Below, in pieces: positions 1-18,116 of a stretch of DNA of 64,000 nucleotides (the stretch's first letter is position 1; every line of letters starts with the position of its first letter). The notes under the pieces are model-generated. The model ran no database searches. It worked only from the letters and a program-made list of their open reading frames with translations, and was not told where the DNA came from. A program made the position numbers and the translations under genes. Source of the DNA: Lepisosteus oculatus (taxonomy: Eukaryota > Chordata > Actinopteri > Semionotiformes > Lepisosteidae); NCBI RefSeq assembly GCF_040954835.1, contig NC_090718.1, forward strand, positions 12,725,532 through 12,789,531, read 5' to 3'.

Positions 1-1009
1 TTAGTGTGAGAAGCTGGAGCCGTGGAGGGGTTAGAGGGACTGATAGAAGGTAATTAACACAACTAATTGTTCAGTAAGACAACATCAATTTTCACAACAT
101 CGCTACAGCATGTGCAGCTGAAAGCCCGACAGCGGCTGTTGTCAGGAGTCAAAATAGAGTATTTTTTTGCAGGTAATTTAGAAGCTTCTGTTCCATCTGC
201 AAGCCATCCATACGTAGCTAACTATTCTAACCAGCACCTGGATTTGCACAAAAATTACCAAGCGCAATAATTAAGATAACCGCGAAGCATGCGTGCATTT
301 AGCGGAGTTGTAAGAGGTTGTGGGGTGTGGGAGAACAGCTGCGGTTTACTTTAAAAACGTTTTGACAAAGCGATATTCGTTAACACTGGCATAATGCAAC
401 TTTCTTGCCTCGTATTTTATCGTTTCTATTTGTGCACTAAATTCTGTTCCTGTTCTGTTTTTTTTTAACTGGAAAATAGGCCAACAGAAGGTCACATTCC
501 TGTTTTGGGGTTTGAGTAAACAGTTTACCGACTTCACTCCTGTAACCGCCTTAGTTTCTTGGACACGGGTTGCTTTTGTAAATCTTCCTGAATGCCGGAG
601 CTCTTAATTGCTTGTAACCCTCAGCGGTGACTTCGATCAGATCTCTTCCTCTCTGCAAGTTAGTGATTTATTCTCAGGTGCTGTGAACGTGATCCCAAGA
701 GAATCCTAGGGCCCGGACTCCTATCTCTAAACATCGTTTTCTAATGTTTCTTATCCCGAAGACCAGTGTAAATGAAAGCTGTTCTCAGAAACAAGCGTGA
801 GAAACGTTTCGTTCGGGGTGTTTTAAGTCGTTGTGAGAGCAGTTACTTTGCTGTAATGCTGTTAATTTCCCATTTTTATTTAAAACCGCTTTTACTATCC
901 CTTCAGTGTTTTATAGATTTGTTTCCCCCCGCCTTTTATACAGTCTATAAAGCCTGCATGCAGTCTGCTTTAGATTTTAAACAGCAGTGTCAAGTTAAAT
1001 CAAAGTAGT

Positions 1010-1192
1010 CCAGTCCTGATCCTGGAGGGCCAGCGTGCCTCCAGGTCTTCATTCCAACTCTGCTTTTAACCGTGTAACTCGGGTTTAATTATTGGCTGAA
1101 TTCAGCCCATTTAACAGCTTCCCCCAACTCTTCAGGTGCAGACAAACTTAACCATCCAGTGCCAGGATTGCACATCCCTGAGTTAAATAGTG
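1010..1192. repeat. Dispersed foldback-type repeat, copy 1
   Basis: It begins with a CCAGTCCTGATCCTGGAGGG-type end and finishes with a GTGCCAGGATTGCACATCCC-like end. The same kind of end sequence occurs near 46488-46628 and 61212-61413. In those copies the two ends are rough reverse complements of each other around an AT-rich centre, as in an old non-autonomous foldback DNA element. I do not know its family name. Confidence 0.4.
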
Positions 1193-1372
1193 TGGGGAAA
1201 AAGAGAATATCATGCTCTTTGTGTCTCTGTGTCTTTGGACTGGTGTTTTAAAAGGAGTTTGAACAGTTGTGCTCTGAATACAATGTGAGAATCTGCAAAT
1301 CCTTAAATTCAGGAGGTGATGGGATGTGAAACCACATAACTGTGTATCGTACCCGACACCAGTGCTGTTAGG

Positions 1373-1530
1373 CAGCGGTGTGGCAGAGTGGATCAGGGTC
1401 TGGACTCCTCACTAGAAGGTTGTAGGTTCTGATCCTGGGGCAGTGCTGTTATAGGCTTGAGTAAGCTACAAACGTGCATCACTTTGGGTGTAGCCAAGCG
1501 CAAACCATAAAGAACGTAATAAAAACCCAG
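1373..1530 (+). repeat. tRNA-headed SINE fragment (V-SINE-like)
   Basis: The head has the tRNA-like order typical of fish SINEs: GTGGCAGAGTGG near the A-box position, then a B-box-like GGTTCTGATCC around 1424-1436. After it comes the 'gttataggcttgagtaagctac' type of body. The expected 'ggataaaagcgtctgc' tail is missing, so this is a truncated copy. Confidence 0.45.
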
Positions 1531-1798
1531 GCATCCATCTTGGAAGACTACACTGTGCCCCTCTATCTCTCTCTCCCTCCATCTGTCCCTGCACCCGTGT
1601 GCTTTGAGTGTATCATGCACTCACGTGAGCCACCATTTCACCTGAGCCTGCTGAACAAACAAGGTGCTTGGGATTGTCCTGTACATCAAGATGCAGGCCT
1701 GAAATTCTGAGGCTCTTGGCAAGAGGATGCCCAGCAAGTGCAGCTCTCTGTTCGTCTCGCCCCTCTGACCACTCCCTTCCCTCCTCTGCAGGTGTTAA

Positions 1799-10302
<8,504 letters not shown>

Positions 10303-10575
10303 TCCTCACCAATCTTCAGCTCCTCACAATCTCAGCACACAGCACTGAAGCCTTCACCTGTGAGACCTAGAACACGAGCTCAGTTTCTTTTTATACTTGC
10401 GTTTGTAATTGCAGAAAGAGATTTTTTTTTTTATTTACATGTGGGGATGGGATGCGGAATGGAACGAGGAGAATCGTGCGAAACGTCCAGCTTGATATGA
10501 TTGATGCGGTTTCTGCCATCAGGGCCCAGGAGAACAAAATTGACAGTCGTGGGCTTAAAGCTTTTACTGTGGGCA

Positions 10576-10581
10576 AATAAA
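10576..10581 (+). terminator. Candidate STT3A polyadenylation signal AATAAA
   Basis: The hexamer lies 274 bp after the STT3A stop codon and is the first good AATAAA on this strand. A TGTCTTTCTTTCC-rich stretch follows within 40 bp, as expected of a downstream element. This would give a 3' UTR of about 0.3 kb. Confidence 0.55.
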
Positions 10582-10609
10582 GGGAGAAAATGGGGTGAAA
10601 ACCTTCTGC

Positions 10610-13240
10610 GTGTCTTTCTTTCCATCTTTTATTTTCCGTTATGTCACTCTTATGTCAACAAGATCAGGTTTAATGGTTAAAAACGTTTTTCTCAGGTATG
10701 TAGGATAATGTTGCATTTCCACCTAGAGACAATTCTCATTTCTCCCAGAATTTCAGATTTATTTCATCGAGTTTACCCTTGCTTCCTTACTTAAGTAAAT
10801 CAAAGGCCAATGGGATAACATTTGAAGCTCTTTTGAAACTGTGCTTCCTTTATAGATCACAGCATATTTTTTTTTTCCTGTCTCACATCCAACCTGTTAA
10901 CCACCAGCTGACTGGATACAAAATTTTCATTTTTATCTACCTCTACATATTGTGAAAATAATTCCCCCAATCGGCTTGGATTCACAGCTAGCACTGCAGA
11001 GAATTGTGAATTAGTTTGTTTGACGGTTTCTCTGGATTTTAATGGAATGTAACAGTCCAGCTCCAAAAGAGCAGTGAGCAAAACTGACGAGTGTTGGGGG
11101 AGTTTTAAATCTCTCAAATCCTTGACTGAATGGTTTTATCAAATCACAACTCAGGCGTTTGAAATACATTTATGGCAGTTTTTTGTGGCCAAAAATAGTC
11201 TTTATAAACCCCTACTGTATATTTATATATAGATGGATGTGAACAAAGACGAAGCTGATCACCGGCGACAGAATGCTTAATAAAAGAATAATTAAACGTC
11301 ACCAACTGATTCATTGTGCCCATCAAGTGCCGTATTTCAGAAAAGATACCAAACAAAAAGAGATCCTAAAACAATGATGCTTGTAGTCTTATGAAGATGG
11401 TACAGGAACCACAATCCAGTGAAGGAGGGGGGGAGTGAAATAGGTCATCTTGCTCCTAGTGCTTCTTCCATGCACAGGGATTTTAGGAGATCATTGGTTA
11501 ATTTTGAAGTGTCATTCTTTTTGTTTCCCTGCTCCTAGAGCTGTTGATGTTTATATTTTAATGATTGTATTCATAAATGTATTTGTTTTGTTACCATAAA
11601 CCAGTGCTGCAAAGATTAGCTATTCTATCCAACTGGAAATGGTGTGGTACTTAATGTTGGGTTGCCAGTCGAGAGTTCCTGGCTGTAGTTCATGCCACTT
11701 CAGCAGATCACAGCAGAAAATTTCGAATGCTTTTGACATTATTATACTTGTTGAGTCTGCGAGTCAATCATGACCCCAGCTTCCTGACATTTGAATTCAA
11801 AAGCTTTTGAAAACCTAGGTTAGGGTTTTCTCAACAGCACTAATGTGGAATTAAGTGTTAGGAAAGGGTAGGCCATGGAACTCCAAAGATTTTCACAATT
11901 GTCTTTTAATATACTGAAGCTGCAAAACATGCATACAACACAAATTAATAGTGCAAAAATATCCCTCTTCTTAACTAAGCTTTTTTAGTGTAGCTCATCC
12001 CTCTATTGTTTATCAGAAAGCCACTCATAGTGCTGAAAATCCCAGTTTTCCCACCTTCTGCCCTGTTTGTATGGGATGCCAGAGCCACAGCGAAAGGCAA
12101 TTTAGAACAGCCAGTTATCCCAGGCCAGCATGTTTTCAGGATTTGGAAGGAATCCACCCAAACCTGGAAAGAACATGCAAATTCCACGTAGACATCAAAG
12201 CCCAGAACCAAACCCGAGAACCTGGAACTCCGATGTAGCAGAGCTGTCTTGCTCATTTCTGGCTGTCAAGAGCACCTGTGTCTTGAACTCTCCGGCTTCT
12301 TGACGACAAGGAGTATTTCAAGTTGTTTAGACGGCTGACGGCTCCGGCGGGTAGAAGAAAACCTCAATGAAGAACCTTACGGGCCTCCAGGATCGATGTC
12401 GTGCAGCGGTGGGACATAAACAAGGAACACTTCTCTGTATTATCCACCAGAGGGAGACACTGAGCTAAGAGACCTTTTATAAGAATGATACTGGCTTCAA
12501 GAAGCCTTCACCGTGTAAAAGGACGAGTTCACATCGTTCCCGAGGATAAAAGCGGTATGACAAATTATAAAAAGCGATAAAACGTCCGATTTTCTCATTG
12601 TACGTTTGTTGAGATCGTGATTTCATTTCCGTGACTAGCCTATGTACATCTCTATAATATCGAGAACACTGTGTATCACGTATGCAAGTCCAGTAGGACC
12701 TGTAGCATTATGTTCACTATTTCACGAACTAGGGAAAGATGTCAAATTATTGTTACATGTTGGATACTGAGATCATTTTAATAGTCAAGAACTTAGGTTG
12801 AACGGCGATGGTCCTACAGCACTAGAGACACAGATTCCTGTTTTAAATCCAAATGAGAAGGGATTTAGCTACTGCAAACGTAGCTGTAGCTGCAAAAGAT
12901 ACTGTAATATACTGTAGCGATAGGTAATACATTAATATAGCGTCTATCGTATTTTCAGTTTTGTATTCTTGTTACGTACTATATCAAAAAAGCACTTAAA
13001 ACAAATATTGATTGTTTTCCCCACCCCTACCTTTATCATTCACTTTGTCCATGCTCATCCAAGTGTGCGATAAAATCCTTACTTTACGACGAAGACTGTA
13101 ATCGTCTAAAATGACATAGAGCCGTTTTTTTATTGCACTAAAAGCACCCTTCTTTGATCTTCGACACCCAAAGGCACCGCTTCGCCCTACTGTAGGCAGA
13201 AAGCGTGTATTGTCTTACTGGTAGAAAAGGTAACGCCGTC
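10610..13240. other. Spacer between STT3A and FAM118B, first part; no gene seen
   Basis: AT-rich sequence with only short, family-less open frames. It holds a degraded SINE (12092-12260) and a CTCF-like motif (near 12444). I see no exon of CHEK1 or of the other genes that lie between these two in mammals. Confidence 0.6.
12092..12260 (-). repeat. Degraded tRNA-headed SINE fragment (TCCCACAGTCCAAA type)
   Basis: The order of blocks (GGCAATTTAGAACAGCCAG, CCAGCATGTTTTCAGGATTT, AACATGCAAATTCCACGTAG, then a degenerate B box) is that of the family seen at 55926-56178, 59988-60305 and 62010-62328, on the minus strand and rather diverged. Confidence 0.55.
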
Positions 13241-13255
13241 AAAACTCACGCTGGC

Positions 13256-13620
13256 TTCTCAAGCTCAATGCCAGGGGGGAAAATGAAACCAGGCGCACCG
13301 ACAGTACGGGGAGGCGCGCCCTCCTTCTTCCCCTGCCTGAACTCCCGGCGCACTCGGTGAACCCGGGTGCTCCTGCGACGCGGCACCGCGCAGCGCTCTG
13401 AACTCGCCCGACCTCCCCGGCGCACCGAGGCTCCGCGGTGCGCTGCAGTTCGCGCGGGGGCGAACCCAGGACACGACCTGCCGTGACCTCGGTCAGGGAG
13501 CGCAGCGCCTCCGGTGCACTCGGGCGGAGCGAGGGCTCCAGCTGCCGTGTCAAACACAGAGCATGAGAAGCTCCCAGCGGGCAAAGCAGACCCGGCATCG
13601 CCCTCCCTCGGTTTTGGACA
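13256..13620. promoter_or_regulatory. Orphan CpG-rich island
   Basis: This stretch is far richer in G, C and CpG than its flanks, with many CGC, GCG and CCGG words. No known gene starts here. Long open frames on the minus strand (13239-13637 and 13246-13584) follow from the GC bias and show no family. It could be the promoter of a noncoding RNA, of an unannotated gene, or a distal alternative promoter of FAM118B. Confidence 0.4.
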
Positions 13621-13737
13621 AAAGGATTTTTGAACACCTTCGCTTACTTAGCTTGCGCCCTGAAAAACAGTTTTACTTTTGTGCAACGGTCAGATAACGA
13701 CACTAACCCCGAATTCACAGTTACTACATCGGACTGT

Positions 13738-13868
13738 AGTAGTTCGGGTGGGTAGCTGCGTCAGCATGCGTAGGCTGCAAAGGATCAAGTGATAGGTTTA
13801 TTCCATGCTGAAAACAGAAGAAAGAAAACACAGCGTTTCGGCCGTGGAGCCTTCTTCAGGTGTCATAC
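13738..13868 (-). mobile_element. Short retro-type foldback family, single-arm copy with 16-bp target duplication
   Basis: The 131 bp insert is flanked by the perfect 16-mer TACTACATCGGACTGT at 13722-13737 and 13869-13884. On the minus strand it reads CCTGAAGAAGGCTCC, then ACGGCCGAAACGC, a T-rich tract ending TTTTCAG, GGAATAAACC, CCTTTGCAGCC, and a GCATGCTGACGCAGCTACCC end. The same unit recurs near 16901, 41990, 44145 and 49876. Long target duplications point to retrotransposition and not to cut-and-paste. Family not recognised for certain. Confidence 0.7.
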
Positions 13869-14150
13869 TACTACATCGGACTGTTTAATGTGCAGGAGGG
13901 CTATCCGTCCAGGAATGGCGAATAGTACATAGTGGCTACACTGCGTGTCAACATTATTACGATCTTGTTTGCTCAGGTGGACCGATTTCTTGCAGTAGTT
14001 TATCCTTATGCTTACAATCGTTATACATCTAGGAGTTATAGAAGTTTTTCCTTTCTGTTGGTTTTACAACTATATTTTATTAACGATTCAGAACCTCGTT
14101 ACCGTCGATGTAGCTGCAAAAATAAACGTGTATGCTCTTTTGTCGCTTCG

Positions 14151-14570
14151 GCAGCTATATCACCCTGCAACTCACAACTGTCAGCCCCACTGCAGCTCAG
14201 CAGGAGTGAGCCTGGTCAGTACCTGGATGGGAGACCTCCTGGGAAAAACTAAGGCTACTGCTGGAAGAGGTGTTAGTGGGGCCAGCAGGGGGCGCTCACC
14301 CTGTGGTCCATGTGGGTCCTAATGCCCCAGTATAGTGATGGGGACACTATACTGTAAACAGGCACCGTCCTTCGGATGAGAAGTAAAACCAAGGTCCTGG
14401 CTCTCTGTGGTCATTAAAAGTCCCAGGGTGTTTCTCGTAAAGAGTAGGGGTGTTACCCTCGGAGCCCTGGCTAGATTTCCCATTGGCCCTTACCAATCAT
14501 GGCCTCCTAATAATCCCCATATATGAACTGGCTTCATTACTCTGCTCTCCTCCCCATTGATCGCTGAGGT
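14151..14570 (+). repeat. 5S rRNA-headed SINE, longest plus-strand copy
   Basis: The head (about 14153-14250) keeps the 3' half of 5S rRNA: AGCTCAGCAGG, then CCTGGTCAGTACCTGGATGG, then GAGACCTCCTGGGAA, covering the pol III C-box region. Next come a body with CCAGCAGGGGGCGCT (14282-14296), CCAGTATAGTGATGGGGACA, and CCTTCGGATGAGA. The copy stops before the GGAGTCCCC tail that other copies show. The 5S-like head assigns it to the 5S-derived (SINE3-type) class. Confidence 0.8.
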
Positions 14571-15060
14571 CCTCCAGGACTGGTATTTGTAGGAATCCTA
14601 ATTTAGCTAGACGTTTGGGGGAAACTCTGGGTTAAATGGTGTGTTTCATCTTCAATAAAATAAAGCATTTAAAGTTTCCAAAAGGGATGTTGCATTATAA
14701 TTATTGGGAGCTACAGTATGGCTGTAGCTCCAAATGTTTTAAATAGGCAGAACGCACTGCCCCCCTGGGATGGCGCTCTCCCGCTGTGCTCGGGGAGAAG
14801 CAGCTCCCCTAGCTGTAATGGTGACTGGAGGGGGTTGGAAGTGAGGAAGTGAATGGGTTAAGGGAAGGGCAGGGGCTGAAAGCACTGTGCGTGTGGAATT
14901 GTGTGAAAGCGCCTTTACAGTTTAACACATTTAACACAGAACATGAGGTGTTTCCCAAGCCTGTTCAGTATAGCAGATTGCCATTTGATTACTGCTGTGA
15001 CTAAGTGACTTGGTCTATCAAGTCTTTTTTAAAATGACACTTGTCCCAGTCATGCATCTT

Positions 15061-15336
15061 GGTGCAGTGGCTCTGGGGCTCAGGATCTGCGCCTGCGGCT
15101 GGAAGGTTGCCAGTTCGTATCCCGCAGCCGGCAGAGGAATCCTACTCCATTGGGGCCCTGAGCAAGGCCCTTAACCCCAGCTGCTCCAGGGGCGCTGTAT
15201 AAATGGCTGACCCTGCCCTCTGACCCCAAGCTTCTCTCCCTGTCTGTGTGTCTCATGGAGAGCAAGCTGGGGTATGCAAAAAGACAAATTACTCATACAA
15301 GAAATTGTTTATGGCCAATAGAGTGATCTTATCTTG
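15061..15336 (+). repeat. tRNA-headed SINE with CTTTATTGGCC-type tail, full-length copy
   Basis: Same family as 6864-7130. It starts GGTGCAGTGGCTCTGGGGCT, has the B-box-like GGTTGCCAGTTCGTATCCC at about 15106-15123, CCTGAGCAAGGCCCTTAACC in the body, and ends ATGGCCAATAGAGTGATCTT. Confidence 0.78.
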
Positions 15337-15339
15337 TTG

Positions 15340-16900
15340 ACTCAATTAAGGGATTTTTTTAAGAGCGTGGTGGGAATGAAAACCAGGACAGGAATGTCAG
15401 CTTCAAGAACCCGGATTGGAAATGCCTGGAGTTGAGTGGAGGGGGTGGTGCTGCTGCCTTGAGCTGTTAGGGAAGGTGAGAGCAGCCTTAGCTCTTCCGT
15501 TTCATGCAATTCCAGGACTTGCAGCCTTCCAGCCCGATAAACTCGTGCCTGACTGTAACCTTAATTACTTCAGATGTTGAAGATCGCCTTTGATAATAAT
15601 TTTGTAGTATTATAGAATTATTTATTTTTTAATAATATTCCACCACTGAAAATTAAGTAAGACAATACTTCATCTCTATTGCCGATGTGTTTCCCCCCAT
15701 AAAAGCCGGTTTTAGACCAACGTGATATGCTGTATCTGCTCTGTACTGAAGGCTGAGGACGATTAGAGGGCAGGCGCATGTGTGATTTATCCGCCTGCGG
15801 CGATTACTTTAATTTTCGAGTTGAGCGCGTTTATTCCCTAATAATTGAATCGTTTAATAGCGTAATCACTTCGTAGAGTCGTTGGTGATTGCTATTTAAG
15901 ACTTGATTGTATATTAAACACGTGAAAATTATTACTTTAATTAAAACGGCGAAAAGGTGGTTTGAATTATTTGCGTAATTGACTGCGTCTCGCCACGTGC
16001 GGATGTGAAGCTCGGTTTCTACCTGAGTGGCTAAGAGTCACTGGTGACGTCAAACACACAGGCCTCTCGAATCGACTTTGATCAGTGGTTAATCGGTTTT
16101 TCCCTGTTTAGGCACCAGGTGTCGCCCTTTTCCTAGGTTTTGGACGGTTTTTGGTTTTCGTGCGCAAGCGACAGCGATGCGATTTGGTTTGTTCTGATCG
16201 GAGAAAATTAATGTTCGTTACAAGGGTGCTTCCGGTGGTTCTCTTGGCACTTTTTTCAAAATGAGATTTTTTGCGCATATAATTGAACATTCAAGGAAAC
16301 GGCGTTGAAACTAAATGGTTTAAGTGCCTCCCAGCTGCTGAAAATTCCTAATTAAGGATTTGATTGGCTACCAGTTGATCCAGGGCTTTTCAATTCCGAG
16401 CAGGATTTCTGACATTTCTAAATTATTCAGTAGTAAAGATCCATGACTGCTAATTAATAGCTCTTTTTAGCAGTAATAGATGTATATAAAATAAATGATA
16501 AAAACGGGGGAATTAATATTTAATGCGTTCAGGATACAGAACTGATTATCTGTATCTTGAGATACACTTTGTCTACATAGAGATTAATCATACTGTATAC
16601 AAGACGTCCAAACAAAAGATTTGCTGCCCTTAGAAAGAAAATCATATAATAAATTGTCCAATCAGAACTGAATATCGGGCGTGGCTTTTTTGGATTTTGC
16701 ACTACTGCAGTCCACACACGTGCTCGAATAATGTAAGAAGTTCACGGAAAAAGACACCGTGATACATATGATACAGTATACTACAAAAATGTCAGTGATG
16801 ACCTAACGTTTTCTTTAAAAACAGAAGCAGATTTTGATCATATTGATATTATAAATACTCCTGATCCCCCAAACACAAGCTCAACATTATATTATTATAA
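15340..16900. other. Spacer sequence, no gene seen
   Basis: AT-rich single-copy-looking DNA. The piece at about 15740-16010 is less AT-rich in places, with CpG-bearing words and an NCACGTGN word at about 15993. This could be a conserved noncoding element, but I cannot test that from one sequence. Confidence 0.4.
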
Positions 16901-17076
16901 GTAATGGGTTTATTCCATGCTGAAAAAAAAGAAGAAAGAGAACACAACGTGAGATTGTGAAAGAGAACACAGAGCCTTCTTCCACGGCCGAAACGTTGTG
17001 TTCTTTTTTTCAGTATGGAATAAACCTAGTACTTGTTCCTTTGCAGCCCACGCATGCTGACGCAGCTACCCACCTG
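16901..17076. mobile_element. Short retro-type foldback family, two-arm copy with 15-bp target duplication
   Basis: The 176 bp insert is flanked by ATTATATTATTATAA at 16886-16900 and 17077-17091. The flanks are AT-rich, so chance is less excluded than at 13738. The left arm (GGTTTATTCCATGCTGAAAA ... AACACAACGT) is the reverse complement of the right arm (AACGTTGTGTTC ... CAGTATGGAATAAACC). The join lies near the GAGCCTTCTTCCACGGCC centre. Only the right arm keeps the outer GCATGCTGACGCAGCTACCC end. Confidence 0.7.
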
Positions 17077-17240
17077 ATTATATTATTATAATTATTATTG
17101 TGTTATTTTTCTATGTACTAAGGCCTGAGCGACACTCACTGGCAAAGCCTAAGGCGTCAAACTAGTCATTGAATCAGGCTTGGTATCTAAACTGGAATAT
17201 TAACTTTGGGAAGATGTACTGTATTCCATACCGATGTACT

Positions 17241-17241
<1 letters not shown>

Positions 17242-17326
<85 letters not shown>

Positions 17327-17353
17327 GTTGTTGTTGTTGTTGTTGTTGTTGTT
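17242..17353. repeat. Compound microsatellite (TTA)n(TTG)n
   Basis: About 28 TTA units (to about 17326) run directly into about nine TTG units. Both strands give artefactual homopolymer frames (poly-Leu on plus, poly-Ile/Thr on minus) that are not genes. Confidence 0.95.
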
Positions 17354-17819
17354 TGATAATATATAATCAGAGTAATCGCGGATAACGGATAAATCTTCCC
17401 TTTTCTGAAATTCTGTTGTATCCCATTCATTTAAGAAATGAAATTCTAGCTGACTCTGAACATGCCTTTATGACACCGGGTTGTTTATCTAGCCCTCGCG
17501 TCACAGTCCTATGTCCTGCTTTAATTGACAAGAACTATTGACTTTGCCTGAGTACTGTTTGCAAAGCCTAATTGCGCATGAGATGCGCTGAGACTCTGTT
17601 TCCATGACAGCTCCCATGAACAGTTTACGTGCGCTTCGCTAGGAAGTGCATCCAGTTGCACATCAACAAGTCGCTTTTACCACCACCTTGTAAGGTGATG
17701 CACCGGACACAAATCACTGGCTCTGGGTCAAGAAAGGGAAAAGCAAAGAAAATCCTTTCCCCTCAAGTGCAAACGCACGACTACTGAAGTCTATAACCGA
17801 AACTAAAAGAGCAACGTAT

Positions 17820-18116
17820 TCACTCCGAGCTCCAAAGCCGTCACTGGGTTTTAAATGGTTTTGCGGGCTCTCGGGTTTGTCCCTCACGGCGGCTCGTAGT
17901 TGAAGTACCTGAACCGACCGGTTGCTGTTTTTTTAAAGGGACAGAAGCGACAGAGGTTGCGTGCAAAAGCTCCGGAACGGACAGCAACTTTTACCATGAC
18001 GAAGGAAGAGAAACGCGGACTGCAGATGTTTCAGAACTGACGACTCAAAGAGGAGGGAAAGAAACCCCCGTTTTAACTGGGTTGAATATCTCGCACCTCT
18101 GGAGTTATAACAGGGG
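17820..18116 (+). promoter_or_regulatory. Candidate FAM118B 5' region with a splice donor
   Basis: FAM118B's first coding exon has an acceptor at 19985, so a noncoding 5' exon must exist upstream. This stretch is moderately CpG-bearing and ends in a good donor, ACAGGG|GTGAGTG at 18115/18116. That is only suggestive. Another CpG-bearing patch lies at 18780-18970. Confidence 0.3.

Larger units (their letters stand above)
1..1791. other. Upstream region and first intron of STT3A; no coding gene seen
   Basis: No recognisable coding exon lies here. The first STT3A coding exon has a clear acceptor ending at 1791, so at least one noncoding 5' exon must lie in this stretch or left of the window; I could not place it. 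The stretch holds a foldback-type repeat (about 1010-1192) and a tRNA-headed SINE fragment (about 1373-1530). The short open frames here have no family likeness. Confidence 0.5.

Noticed and set aside
13239-13637. 132-codon minus frame, Arg/Ala/Pro-rich
   Set aside because: Composition follows from the CpG island; overlapping frames are open too, and no family is recognisable.
14151-14250. 5S rRNA gene
   Set aside because: Only the 3' half of 5S is similar, it runs straight into a SINE body, and the same head recurs in other SINE copies. It is a SINE head, not a gene.
15061-15140. tRNA gene
   Set aside because: A- and B-box words are present, but the sequence cannot fold as a mature tRNA by eye and continues into a SINE body with a second copy at 6864-7130.
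17169-17430. Open frames of 65 and 76 codons with long Leu or Ile/Thr runs
   Set aside because: They are read through the (TTA)n(TTG)n microsatellite and have no other content.
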